The notes: generated by a model not told the origin, from the sequence alone. 7,084 nt of DNA from a bacterium (GCA_023480605.1 JAMCWS010000052.1:1-7084), one strand, 5' to 3'. Shown: positions 1-6,735, counted from the first letter of the stretch. Numbers and translations are program-made.

Positions 1-92
1 GGGGCGCAAAACTTCGGGTCTACCACCGGCAAGCCCGCCATGGGCCGGCCGGTCACGATGGCTGAGTTGCCGGGAGCTGCCGATGGTGACAC

Positions 93-122
93 ACCGCCCG
101 GGCGACTGCTGGGGCGGTTTTT
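93..122 (+). terminator. Candidate intrinsic terminator near the left edge
   Basis: A 7-bp GC-rich stem (ACCGCCC at 93-99 pairs with GGGCGGT at 112-118) encloses a 12-nt loop. The right arm runs into five T residues (118-122). On the plus strand this has the shape of a rho-independent terminator; the minus strand has no T-run after the stem. It could end a plus-strand gene lying left of the window. One plus frame, open from the edge, stops with TGA at 63-65, 27 nt before the stem, but only 20 codons are visible and no family can be recognised. The loop is longer than ideal and the T-run is short, so confidence is moderate. Confidence 0.35.
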
Positions 123-166
123 GGTCAACGACAGGCAGCTTGGATCCATAAATACCCCATTGCACC

Positions 167-193
167 GAGGTGCCAGGTTGCGGCTGGCACCTC
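167..193. terminator. Perfect 10-bp hairpin downstream of the minus-strand gene
   Basis: GAGGTGCCAG (167-176) and its exact reverse complement CTGGCACCTC (184-193) are separated by 7 nt. The hairpin begins 36 nt past the TAG stop (230-232) of the minus-strand gene, where a 3'-end structure is expected. Neither strand shows a clear T-run after the stem, so it is not a textbook intrinsic terminator. It may be a 3' stabilising hairpin or a bidirectional end-point between convergent genes. The inverted repeat is seen directly; the terminator role is inferred. Confidence 0.4.
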
Positions 194-229
194 ATCTCTG
201 TCTTGGCGGTGGGGTTGCGGCGGAGCGGG

Positions 230-2242
230 CTAGCGGCGGAGGCTCTCCGCCGAGCATTCCCCGGCCAGCCAACCCAGGTCAAGCTCCGCCAGCTTCGCCC
301 GGGTGGGATAGCCCGTCACCGGGTCCACCGCCGCGAACCACGGGACGGCCGATCCCTTGCCGATGCGGTGCGTGTAGCACGGTTCCCACATGGTGTAAGG
401 TTGCCCGGAGAGCTTCTTCAGGTCGCGGTCGACGCGTTTCATAAACTCACCGCCGGCCCAGAAGGCGGGGTCGTCGTCGCCGAACCTGGGAGCGGCGGCG
501 CCGGGCGAAGCCATGTCGGTGCGGGTGTGCCGATAGACGGCCAATTGAACGTGGCGATTCTCCACGGTCTTGGGTCCGGCCCCGCCGGCGGAACTCGCGG
601 CCGGCAAATTCTTCATCGCGGCCGGCCAGCAGATCCAGAAGCGATTTTCGAGCGCGCCCACATCGCGCGTCTCCGGCCGGAGCGAGGGCGGGATCACCTT
701 TACGGTCGAAAGAAGCGGCTCGGGTCCGGTGGCCAGAAAGTCGCCCCCGTTGAACGCCGTCTCGTAAAGGCCGGTGGCCCCGGCGAGAAGCGGCAGTTCC
801 AGCGTCTTGCCGACCCCCGTGGCGGCATCGACGAGGCAGGCCTTGCGCTCGACGGGGAAAAAGGCGACAAGATGGTCCATGCCGTTGTGTTTGGTCGAGA
901 GCGCCAGCGGCCCGGCCTTGCCATCGGGCAATGCGACCGTCTTGAGCAATTTTCCGCCGAGGCTGTAGAAATGAACGGCGCGCCCTTGCGCGGGCTGATT
1001 GCGCCCGGCCAGCGCGATCTCGTCGCCGGGATTGCCCGGCACGAATTCGCCCGTGGCGAGCACGTACGGCGGGGCCGGCGCCGGGTCTGGCGTAAACGCG
1101 CCGGCGTCGCCGCCGTGGCGGGTGAAAAGGCGAACCTCGCCAGTGGCCGTCGAAGCCAGCGGCGCGGCGACGATCAACACCTCGTCCTTGGCGTCGCCCG
1201 GCCGCCTGTCGGCTGCCGCCAGCACCTGCACCCCGCCGGTCACGTCGGGCGGATAAGCCAGAAACTGAAATTCGGCCAGACCGTAGCGATCGAGGATGCG
1301 GACAACGGTGTGGTTGGCCGGATCTTCTCCCTCGCCGACGACCAGCGCCGGACCCAGCGCCACGGGCGGCGGATTTCGCGGCCCCATGCGGCGCATTTGC
1401 GTGGGCAGGTCCAGGTTTTCGTCGAGGACGGCGACCAGCGTCACGCTGCGCGAAGAGCGGCCGCCGTCGGGCGCGCCCCCTTCGCCGGTTTCGGCCGTCT
1501 CGGCCACGATGCGGTCGGGCGCGGGACGGGCCAGCAGATCGGCCGTTTTCCAGAACTTGGGCAGCGCGGCCGCCGCCACCGAGGGATCGTCGGCCCGGCG
1601 GCCGTCGATGATCAATTGCGGGTCGCCCCACACCGCCCAGTCATAGGCCGAATTTCCACGCGGATCGACGACGAAACTTACCGCCAGGCTTTGGCTGGCA
1701 TATCGGCTCAGATCGGCCGCGCATTCCTCCCACGCCTGCGTCCGGTGGGCACGGCGAAAGACTTCCTCGCCCGCCACGCGGATCACGAAATCGCAGCCGT
1801 CGGCCTGGGACTGCTTGCCCAGGTCGGCACCGTCCCGAAGACCGATGTAGAAGTGCAGGAGCAGCTTTTCGCCATTGCCGATGAACGGCAAGGCGACCTC
1901 CGGCCACGTCAGTTCGGTGAGCGGCGCGCCGGGAGCGCCGGGATGCTGGGCAATGGCCTTGCGCGCCACGCCGCCCGAAACGGCGAGTTGCAGATCCGTC
2001 CCGGCGGCGTTCTTTTGTTCGGCCTTCGAAAACGCATTCGTGAAATCCAACGCGACGGCGTGGGGTCGTCCCGCCAGTCTTATGGTTTCCGTCGTCATTA
2101 TCGCTCCCCCTGTTGACTTGGAAGACTGTGCGCGCGCGAGGTTCATCGCGAAGTCGCGGCCGGTGGCCGCGCACCAGAGGACGGCGCACCAGGCGGCCGC
2201 GCGTATCGCGGTCCGCGAATGAAACACGCTAATAGACATCAT
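230..2242 (-). CDS. Probable exported protein with jelly-roll-like and FG-GAP-like propeller regions, function unknown
   Basis: The product has 670 residues. Residues 1-14 are basic and 15-28 are hydrophobic (AAAWCAVLWCAATG), an imperfect signal-peptide shape. Residues ~115-213 resemble the beta-sandwich glycan-binding domains (NPCBM-like) of secreted hydrolases: they include FYIGLRDGAD, FVIRVAGEEVFR and a closing AVWGDPQLIID. Residues ~295-500 look like a degenerate FG-GAP/VCBS beta-propeller, with RILDRYG, FLAYPPDVTGGVQVLAAAD, KDEVLIVAAP and ATGEFVPGNPGDEIALAG. Most metal-binding Asp residues of that repeat are missing. Residues ~535-670 match nothing I recognise. The chosen start (2242) has AAGGA 8 nt upstream; Met49 at 2098 has an even stronger GGGGGAG 5 nt upstream and would give a cytoplasmic 622-residue form. 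The gene is divergent from the sugar importer, suggesting a role with the same substrate (inference). The opposite strand is also open over most of this length, but its translation is Arg/Gly-rich with no domain pattern. The reading frame is confident; the function is not. Confidence 0.85.
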   Translation of the reverse strand: MMSISVFHSRTAIRAAAWCAVLWCAATGRDFAMNLARAQSSKSTGGAIMTTETIRLAGRPHAVALDFTNAFSKAEQKNAAGTDLQLAVSGGVARKAIAQHPGAPGAPLTELTWPEVALPFIGNGEKLLLHFYIGLRDGADLGKQSQADGCDFVIRVAGEEVFRRAHRTQAWEECAADLSRYASQSLAVSFVVDPRGNSAYDWAVWGDPQLIIDGRRADDPSVAAAALPKFWKTADLLARPAPDRIVAETAETGEGGAPDGGRSSRSVTLVAVLDENLDLPTQMRRMGPRNPPPVALGPALVVGEGEDPANHTVVRILDRYGLAEFQFLAYPPDVTGGVQVLAAADRRPGDAKDEVLIVAAPLASTATGEVRLFTRHGGDAGAFTPDPAPAPPYVLATGEFVPGNPGDEIALAGRNQPAQGRAVHFYSLGGKLLKTVALPDGKAGPLALSTKHNGMDHLVAFFPVERKACLVDAATGVGKTLELPLLAGATGLYETAFNGGDFLATGPEPLLSTVKVIPPSLRPETRDVGALENRFWICWPAAMKNLPAASSAGGAGPKTVENRHVQLAVYRHTRTDMASPGAAAPRFGDDDPAFWAGGEFMKRVDRDLKKLSGQPYTMWEPCYTHRIGKGSAVPWFAAVDPVTGYPTRAKLAELDLGWLAGECSAESLRR
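2104..2110 (-). promoter_or_regulatory. Internal Shine-Dalgarno-like site before Met49 of the 670-residue gene
   Basis: On the minus strand, GGGGGAG ends 5 nt before an in-frame ATG (2098-2096; MTTETIRL). Codons just upstream of it (about residues 40-48) lose the strong G/C third-position bias seen on both sides. This could be a genuine alternative start lacking the signal sequence, or chance in G-rich DNA. Confidence 0.35.
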
Positions 2243-2250
2243 GACATTGT

Positions 2251-2255
2251 TCCTT
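2251..2255 (-). promoter_or_regulatory. Ribosome-binding site supporting the upstream start of the 670-residue gene
   Basis: Read on the minus strand, AAGGA lies 8 nt before the ATG at 2242-2240, which is followed directly by a second in-frame ATG. Good spacing here supports the longer form carrying the signal-peptide-like N-terminus. No convincing -35/-10 pair was found upstream of it on the minus strand. Confidence 0.5.
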
Positions 2256-2485
2256 GGCGGGGCGGATGGTGCACTCGGCAGGGGCGCCGCATATCGGCGG
2301 CCGGGAGCACGGGATAGGGGCTCAAATCATCAATTCCCGCTTCGCAGAGGGAACTCGCCCTGGAATGTATCAACCGGGCGACAACGGGGTCGGAACCGAT
2401 CGGCGGGCTTGAACATCGCGTCATGGCGCCGGGTTTCAGACGCCAATCGTGCCCACGACTATAGAAAAGTCGGCGGCGCTCGGGC

Positions 2486-2540
2486 AAACAAAAAACGGCG
2501 GGAATGAAGTGTTGATTGCCGCCGCCAGCCCTTATATCCT
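2486..2540 (+). promoter_or_regulatory. Candidate sigma70-type promoter for the ABC importer operon
   Basis: TTGATT (2512-2517) matches the -35 consensus at 4 of 6 positions. After a 17-nt spacer, TATCCT (2535-2540) matches the -10 consensus at 4 of 6. An alternative -10, TATATC (2533-2538), has a 15-nt spacer. An A-rich tract, AAACAAAAAA (2486-2495), lies about 16 nt before the -35 box and resembles an UP element. Transcription would begin near 2547, leaving a leader of roughly 43 nt before the ATG. The match is moderate but well placed. Confidence 0.45.
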
Positions 2541-2589
2541 ATGGCGGTCACCCGGCAGGATTTCCCCAAGGGAGTGATCCGGCATCCCC

Positions 2590-4140
2590 ATGAAGCACCG
2601 ATATTCCATCATGACCGCGCGCCTGGCGGCCGTCCTGGCACTGCTGACGGCCGCCCCGATGTTACCGGCGGCCGGCTCCCCCCCGACCGCGACTGCGGAC
2701 CGCAAGCCGTCCGCCGCCACCACCATCGTCACCGACCTGGGTATCTATTTCCCCGGCAACATCGTCGCCGGCATCGGCGAGCCCCTCAAGGTCTCGACCA
2801 CGCTGGCCGACGAATGGATGCGGCTTCACCCGGGCAAGAAGATCGAATATCAGCAGATCGTGATCTCGGGTGGGGGCGAGGGCGAATGGCTCAAGACGCA
2901 ACTCATGGGCGGCATCGCCCCCGAAATCATCCATCAGAACGCCGAGATCGCCTGGCAGGACACCGACAAGGGCTGGTACGTGCCCCTCGACGAATACATG
3001 GCCCGCCCCAACCCCTACGTCCCGGCCGGCTCGCCCGGCAGCGAGCATTGGATCGACCTGTTCGCCAATCAGGACTTGGTCAACGCCAAGCGCGCTCCCG
3101 ACGGCAAGCTCTATTGCGTCTCCACCGACATCATCGAGACGGGCCTTTTTTATAACAAAACCATCCTCAAGGCCCACGGCTTCGACCGCATGCCGGACAC
3201 CTGGGCCGGAATGGACGCGATGTTCCGCAAGCTCGAGGCCGACGGCGTCACGCCCATGACCACCTCCGCCAACGGCCTGGGTTCGGACTGGGGTCAGGAC
3301 ATCATCTTCGAAATGCTCTACCACGACCTCATGCCCCAGTTGGACCTGCTCCCGTCAAGCCCCGACGCCGAGGGTTACCTGGGCCATTACCTCGAGGCGC
3401 GCGAGGCCGGGTTCCTGTTCACCAAGGGTTTCTTCACGCGGCGCGATCCCCGCTGGCGCGAAATGAACCGCATCCTTTACGAATGGCGCCGGCACTGGAC
3501 GGCCGAACTCAAAAACACCGATCCGACGCGCCTGTTCCTCACCGGCCGCGTGCCCGTCCTTTGGGACATGTCCTTCATGATCCGCCGCATGGTCAGCGAT
3601 CCCTATGTCGACTTCGAGTGGGGGGTGACCTACATTCCGGCGATCACCAGGGAGACCAGCCGTTTCGCCTCGGGCACCCCGGCCACCGTCATCGGCGGCG
3701 CCGCCACCCAGCTTCACATCACCAACAGCGCCCTGATCAACCACAACGTCGAGGACTGTGTCGATTACCTCATGTTTCTGACCGCGCCCCGCAACATCGA
3801 GCGCCAGACGGCCGAGGCGCTTGTCTTTATACCCAACGTCAAGGGGGCGCGGACCGACCCGCGCCTGGAGCCCTTCCAGGAGATCTTCAGGCGCCGCTAC
3901 TGCGCCATGAAGTGGCTCGAGTCGATGAACGGGGAATACAAAAAATACTGGCGCCGGATGCTGGATTACTACCTCAACGACGGGGTGGATCTGGACGGAT
4001 TCCTGGCCATGCTCGATCAGAACTTCGCCCGCTGGGTCAAGTCGCATCGGGGCGAACCGGGGTGGGATTTTACGGCCATGGAAAAAATATGGAAGGAAAG
4101 GGAGGCCGCGCTGAGCCATGAGCTCGATCCCGTCCGCTGA
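2590..4140 (+). CDS. Sugar ABC transporter solute-binding protein (family 1, MalE/UgpB-like)
   Basis: The 516-residue product begins with a Sec signal peptide: basic MKHRYSIMTAR, then hydrophobic LAAVLALLTAAPML ending AAG. No lipobox cysteine follows, so it should be a soluble periplasmic protein. Family features are LADEWMRLHPGKKIEYQQIVISGGGEGEWLKTQLMGGIAPEII (~72-114, in two parts: a first-lobe helix and a ligand-loop region), the diagnostic ETGLFYNKTILKAHGF (183-198) followed by PDTWAGMDAMFRKLEADGVTPM, and a late FASGTPATVIGGAATQLHITNSA (359-381). At 516 residues it is longer than the usual 400-450; the extra length is mainly a C-terminal helical segment (~430-516) rich in Trp/Tyr. A Shine-Dalgarno AAGGGAG (2568-2574) precedes the ATG by 15 nt, a long spacing; Met8 at 2611 has no better site. 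It overlaps the first permease by 23 bp. The ligand cannot be named from sequence; a carbohydrate is expected. Confidence 0.93.
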   Translation: MKHRYSIMTARLAAVLALLTAAPMLPAAGSPPTATADRKPSAATTIVTDLGIYFPGNIVAGIGEPLKVSTTLADEWMRLHPGKKIEYQQIVISGGGEGEWLKTQLMGGIAPEIIHQNAEIAWQDTDKGWYVPLDEYMARPNPYVPAGSPGSEHWIDLFANQDLVNAKRAPDGKLYCVSTDIIETGLFYNKTILKAHGFDRMPDTWAGMDAMFRKLEADGVTPMTTSANGLGSDWGQDIIFEMLYHDLMPQLDLLPSSPDAEGYLGHYLEAREAGFLFTKGFFTRRDPRWREMNRILYEWRRHWTAELKNTDPTRLFLTGRVPVLWDMSFMIRRMVSDPYVDFEWGVTYIPAITRETSRFASGTPATVIGGAATQLHITNSALINHNVEDCVDYLMFLTAPRNIERQTAEALVFIPNVKGARTDPRLEPFQEIFRRRYCAMKWLESMNGEYKKYWRRMLDYYLNDGVDLDGFLAMLDQNFARWVKSHRGEPGWDFTAMEKIWKEREAALSHELDPVR

Positions 4141-5086
4141 CGCCGGCCGGCCTGCCGGACCGAAATCCGCCCCCCGCCGGCGCCGCCCCGCTGCCGCCCC
4201 CCCATTGGCGTTGATTTACGCCCTCCTGCTGCTGCCCGTCGCCTTCCTGGCGGTCTTCAACTACGTCCCGGCCGCTTCCGCCCTCTACCACGCGTTCACT
4301 TCCTGGGACGTGGGCGAGGCCAGCACGTGGATCGGCCTCGGCAACTTCCGGACAATGTTGGCCGACGACGTCTTTCGCAAAAGCCTCCGGAACCTGGCCA
4401 AGCTGGGTTCGTTCGTCCTGGTAGTCAATATGACGGTGCCCTTTCTGGTCGCCGAGATGATCTTCCACCTGCGCCAGGAGCGCTGGCGTTACCTGAGCCG
4501 CGTGGCCGTCGTCATGCCGATGGTCGTGCCCGGCGTCGTGACCTTCATGCTCTGGCGCTACATCTACAGCGACGCCGGCGTGTTGACCGAACTGCTGCGC
4601 GCGCTCGACCTGCGCGGCTGGATTCACGGCTGGCTCAGCCACCCAAAAACGGCCTTGTGGGCGGTGGCCTTCGTCGGCTTTCCCTTCGCCCACGGCTTCA
4701 ACGTGCTGATTTATTATGCGGGATTGACCAATATCCCCACCGACGTGCTCGAAGCCGCCGAGGTCGACGGCCTGGGCAAGGCCGGCCGCATCCTTCGCAT
4801 TCACATCCCCCTCATCCTCCAGCAGGTCAAGCTCCTGTTCATCGTCACCGTCATCGCGATCGTCAACGGCTTCGAGGGAATCTACATTCTGACCGACGAC
4901 GGCGGCCCCGGCTACGAGACGATGGTGCCGGGGCTTTACATGTATCAGAACGGCTTTACCTACCAGAAGATGGGCTACGCCTGCGCCATCGGTCTGGCGA
5001 TGCTCCTCTTCCTGCTGATCTTCACGATCGTCGTCAACCGCCTGATGCGGACCGAGAAATACCATCCCGGAGCCCCACGCGCATGA
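4118..5086 (+). CDS. Sugar ABC transporter permease, MalF/UgpA type
   Basis: This is an inner-membrane subunit of 322 residues. A basic cytoplasmic N-terminus (RRRR near 20-23) leads to six predicted hydrophobic segments at ~29-50, 97-117, 128-148, 180-201, 235-256 and 287-307. The ABC-permease EAA loop, which contacts the ATPase, is clear at 212-233 (EAAEVDGLGKAGRILRIHIP). The DDGGPGYETMVPGLYMYQNGF segment (260-280, in its usual place before the last helix) is characteristic of MalF/UgpA-type permeases. The ATG lies inside the end of the solute-binding gene, with GGAGG (4101-4105) 12 nt upstream, consistent with translational coupling. It should pair with the following permease as a heterodimer. 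Confidence 0.95.
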   Translation: MSSIPSADAGRPAGPKSAPRRRRPAAAPPLALIYALLLLPVAFLAVFNYVPAASALYHAFTSWDVGEASTWIGLGNFRTMLADDVFRKSLRNLAKLGSFVLVVNMTVPFLVAEMIFHLRQERWRYLSRVAVVMPMVVPGVVTFMLWRYIYSDAGVLTELLRALDLRGWIHGWLSHPKTALWAVAFVGFPFAHGFNVLIYYAGLTNIPTDVLEAAEVDGLGKAGRILRIHIPLILQQVKLLFIVTVIAIVNGFEGIYILTDDGGPGYETMVPGLYMYQNGFTYQKMGYACAIGLAMLLFLLIFTIVVNRLMRTEKYHPGAPRA

Positions 5087-6030
5087 AACTTACCCCCTCA
5101 TCCCATCTCTGGCGCGGCCTGCTCGCTCTCGTCCTCTTCCTGACCTTCTTTCCGTTCATCTTCATGGTCATGACCTCCCTCAAAGACACCCACCAGTTCT
5201 TCCACACCTTCTGGCTGCCGGCCTTTCCCCTCCACCTCGAAAACTACGCCAACGCCTTCAGAGACCTATCCCGCTTCATCTGGAACAGCCTGTTGGTCAC
5301 GGGAGTCAGCATCACGGGCATCCTGTTCTTCTCGGCCGTCGCCGGGTTTCTCTTCGCCCGTTACGACTTTCCCGGCCGGTCGGTCCTCTACTACGGCATC
5401 ATCATGATGATGATGATTCCCGGCGTGCTCATGCTGGTCCCCTCGTTCGTCTGGGTGAAGAAACTCGGCTTGCTGGACACGTATTGGGTGATGGTCCTGC
5501 CTTATGTCGCCGGCGGGCAGATCCTGGGGATTTATCTCCTGCGCGGTTTTTTCAGCGAAATCGACAACGACCTGTTCGAAGCGGCCCAGGTCGACGGCGC
5601 CGGTCTCCTCCGCCAGCTCTGGCACGTCGCCATCCCGTTGGCCAAGCCCGTGCTGGGCGTGGTGGCCATCGTCAGCGCCCTCGGGGTCTGGAACGGCTTC
5701 CTCTGGCCGCTGGTGACCACCAGCAGTGAGGACGTGATGGTGCTGACGGTCGGCATGATGCGTTACAACAGCCGCGTTTTCGGCATGTATGGGCGCATGT
5801 TCGCCGGCTACACGATCTCGGCCATTCCGCTGGGGATCCTGTTTGCCTTCTCGACGCGGCTGTTCATGAAGGGAATCACCAGCGGCGCCTTGAAGGCCGG
5901 AACCGCCCCAGCCGCGCGGGCGCGCCCCGCCCCGCGTCAGCCGGGTCGATACGCAAGTCGATTCCATGTGTATTTGCCGGGCGTTGATGTTATGATTGTT
6001 ATAACGAAGCGAATAAAGGTTGGATCATGA
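5083..6030 (+). CDS. Sugar ABC transporter permease, MalG/UgpE type, with an odd C-terminal tail
   Basis: The start is the ATG of an ATGA overlap with the previous permease stop. The frame is open far upstream, but that part is only a shadow of the first permease. The 315-residue product has six hydrophobic segments (~10-30, 70-91, 100-121, 137-155, 189-211, 243-262). The EAA loop is at 166-187 (EAAQVDGAGLLRQLWHVAIP), and MalG-family features include NYANAFRDLSRFIWNSL (54-70) and KGITSGALKAG (263-273). Family members normally end close to KGITSGA(V/L)KG, but here the frame runs ~40 residues further, through Pro/Arg-rich and then AT-rich DNA, and stops by overlapping the next gene's ATG. That tail (~274-315) lacks family resemblance and may reflect loss of an earlier stop. 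The permease assignment is firm. Confidence 0.94.
   Translation: MKLTPSSHLWRGLLALVLFLTFFPFIFMVMTSLKDTHQFFHTFWLPAFPLHLENYANAFRDLSRFIWNSLLVTGVSITGILFFSAVAGFLFARYDFPGRSVLYYGIIMMMMIPGVLMLVPSFVWVKKLGLLDTYWVMVLPYVAGGQILGIYLLRGFFSEIDNDLFEAAQVDGAGLLRQLWHVAIPLAKPVLGVVAIVSALGVWNGFLWPLVTTSSEDVMVLTVGMMRYNSRVFGMYGRMFAGYTISAIPLGILFAFSTRLFMKGITSGALKAGTAPAARARPAPRQPGRYASRFHVYLPGVDVMIVITKRIKVGS
5988..5996 (+). promoter_or_regulatory. Extended -10-like element upstream of the ThiE/TenI-family gene
   Basis: TGT followed by TATGAT (5991-5996) matches the extended -10 form (TGn plus 5 of 6 of TATAAT). It lies in an AT-rich pocket (about 5985-6017) that contrasts with the GC-rich surroundings. No -35 box was found at ideal spacing. 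If used, transcription would start near 6003, giving a leader of about 25 nt. The gene could then be expressed apart from the transporter operon. Confidence 0.35.
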
Positions 6031-6698
6031 ACGTCTCCGCGATAACGGCGGACCGGCTCCACCACCTGCGGCTGGTGGGGATCACCGACTCCAGCGTCCT
6101 GCCGTGGCCGCTGATGGACGGCGCCATCGGCCGGGCGCTCGACGCGGGGCTGCCGGCCCTCATGTTTCGCGAAAATACCATGGAGCCCGACCAATTGGCT
6201 TCCTGGGGACGCGCCCTGCGCCTGCGTACGCGCGAGCGCGGCGCCCTGCTCATCATCAACCGTTGGCTCGACCTCGCGCGCGCCGTCCGGGCCGACGGCA
6301 TCCACCTGGGCGAGGGCGGTCCCACGGTCGACGAAGCGCGCCGCGCACTCGGCCCCGACGCCCTGGTGGGCTATTCGGCGCACGCCCCCGACGAGGCGCT
6401 CGCCGCCTTCGCCGCGGGGGCCGACTATGTAACGCTCAGCCCCATCTACGCCACCGAAAGCAAGCCCGGCACAAACCCCCTCGGCCTGACGCCTCTTAGC
6501 GTCCTCACCCGCAAGACTCCCGGACCGGTGATCGCGCTGGGCGGGATCGGACCGGCGCAGGTCAGTTCCGTCATGAATGTCGGAGCCCACGGCGTCGGCG
6601 TCATCCGCGCGATCTTCGCCGCCAAGGACCCCGACCGCGCCACCCGCCACCTGCTGGCGATGATCGAAGGGCACAACCTGGAGGGCCAACCCCGCTGA
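6027..6698 (+). CDS. ThiE/TenI-fold protein (thiamine-phosphate synthase / thiazole tautomerase family)
   Basis: The 223-residue product is a phosphate-binding TIM barrel of the ThiE/TenI family. Family blocks occur in order: LRLVGITD (14-21), AGLPALMFRE (40-49), LIINRWLDLA with ADGIHLGEGG (75-98), GYSAHAPDEA (115-124), GADYVTLSPIYATESKPG (131-148), PVIALGGI (167-174) and GAHGVGVIRAIF (186-197). ThiE joins hydroxymethylpyrimidine pyrophosphate to thiazole phosphate; TenI isomerises the thiazole moiety. Residues typical of active ThiE are changed: the Lys after RE is Asn50, the Asp after the barrel Asn is Arg79, and the Asp of the GQED block is Gly98. The His of SAH (His119) lies where TenI uses its catalytic His. 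From remembered family alignments, I judge it TenI-like or a divergent paralogue. AAAGG (6015-6019), 7 nt before the ATG, supports this start. It overlaps the permease stop by 4 bp. No other thiamine genes are visible. Family is certain; exact activity is not. Confidence 0.88.
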   Translation: MNVSAITADRLHHLRLVGITDSSVLPWPLMDGAIGRALDAGLPALMFRENTMEPDQLASWGRALRLRTRERGALLIINRWLDLARAVRADGIHLGEGGPTVDEARRALGPDALVGYSAHAPDEALAAFAAGADYVTLSPIYATESKPGTNPLGLTPLSVLTRKTPGPVIALGGIGPAQVSSVMNVGAHGVGVIRAIFAAKDPDRATRHLLAMIEGHNLEGQPR

Positions 6699-6735
6699 GC
6701 GTCGGACCCGTCACACAACAGAGATGCATTTTCCG

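Larger units (their letters stand above)
2243..2589. other. Divergent intergenic region between the exported protein and the ABC importer
   Basis: This 347-nt gap contains the minus-gene ribosome-binding site near its left end and the importer promoter near its right end. A perfect 8-bp palindrome CCGATCGG (2396-2403) sits mid-region and might be half of a regulator site, though it is short and GC-rich. A weak GCCGC/GCGGC inverted repeat lies at 2286-2301. An 82-codon open frame on the minus strand (2487-2239) has no family resemblance and overlaps the start of the 670-residue gene, so I treat it as leader sequence. No RNA gene or riboswitch was recognised. Confidence 0.6.

Noticed and set aside
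155..190. Sigma54-like promoter on the minus strand (TGGCAC followed by TGCA)
   Set aside because: The GG-to-GC spacing is 9 rather than 10, the motif is part of the 10-bp hairpin, and it lies just after a gene end with no convincing downstream start.
447..1631. A 394-codon minus-strand frame within the exported-protein gene
   Set aside because: It is very Arg-rich, is nested wholly inside the better gene on the same strand, and has no family features.
170..2116. A 648-codon open frame on the plus strand opposite the exported-protein gene
   Set aside because: Its translation is Arg/Gly/His-rich with no domain motifs, no good ribosome-binding site and no signal. It is explained by high GC content; the minus-strand frame shows recognisable beta-domain motifs.
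2662..5065. Long minus-strand frames opposite the binding protein and first permease (3324-2662, 4119-3355, 5065-4070)
   Set aside because: They lie antisense to well-supported transporter genes, are rich in Asp/Val/His/Gly, and lack any recognisable domain.
5397..5412. Perfect 16-bp palindrome CATCATCATGATGATG
   Set aside because: It lies inside a permease membrane helix and is explained by consecutive Ile and Met codons (GIIMMMMIPG).
5881..6026. TPP (thiamine) riboswitch upstream of the ThiE/TenI-like gene
   Set aside because: The conserved CTGAGA and ACCTGATCTGG-type motifs are absent, and any leader from the nearby promoter would be too short.
5937..6689. A 250-codon minus-strand frame opposite the ThiE/TenI-like gene
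   Set aside because: It is antisense to a gene with all the ThiE/TenI family blocks and has no motifs of its own.
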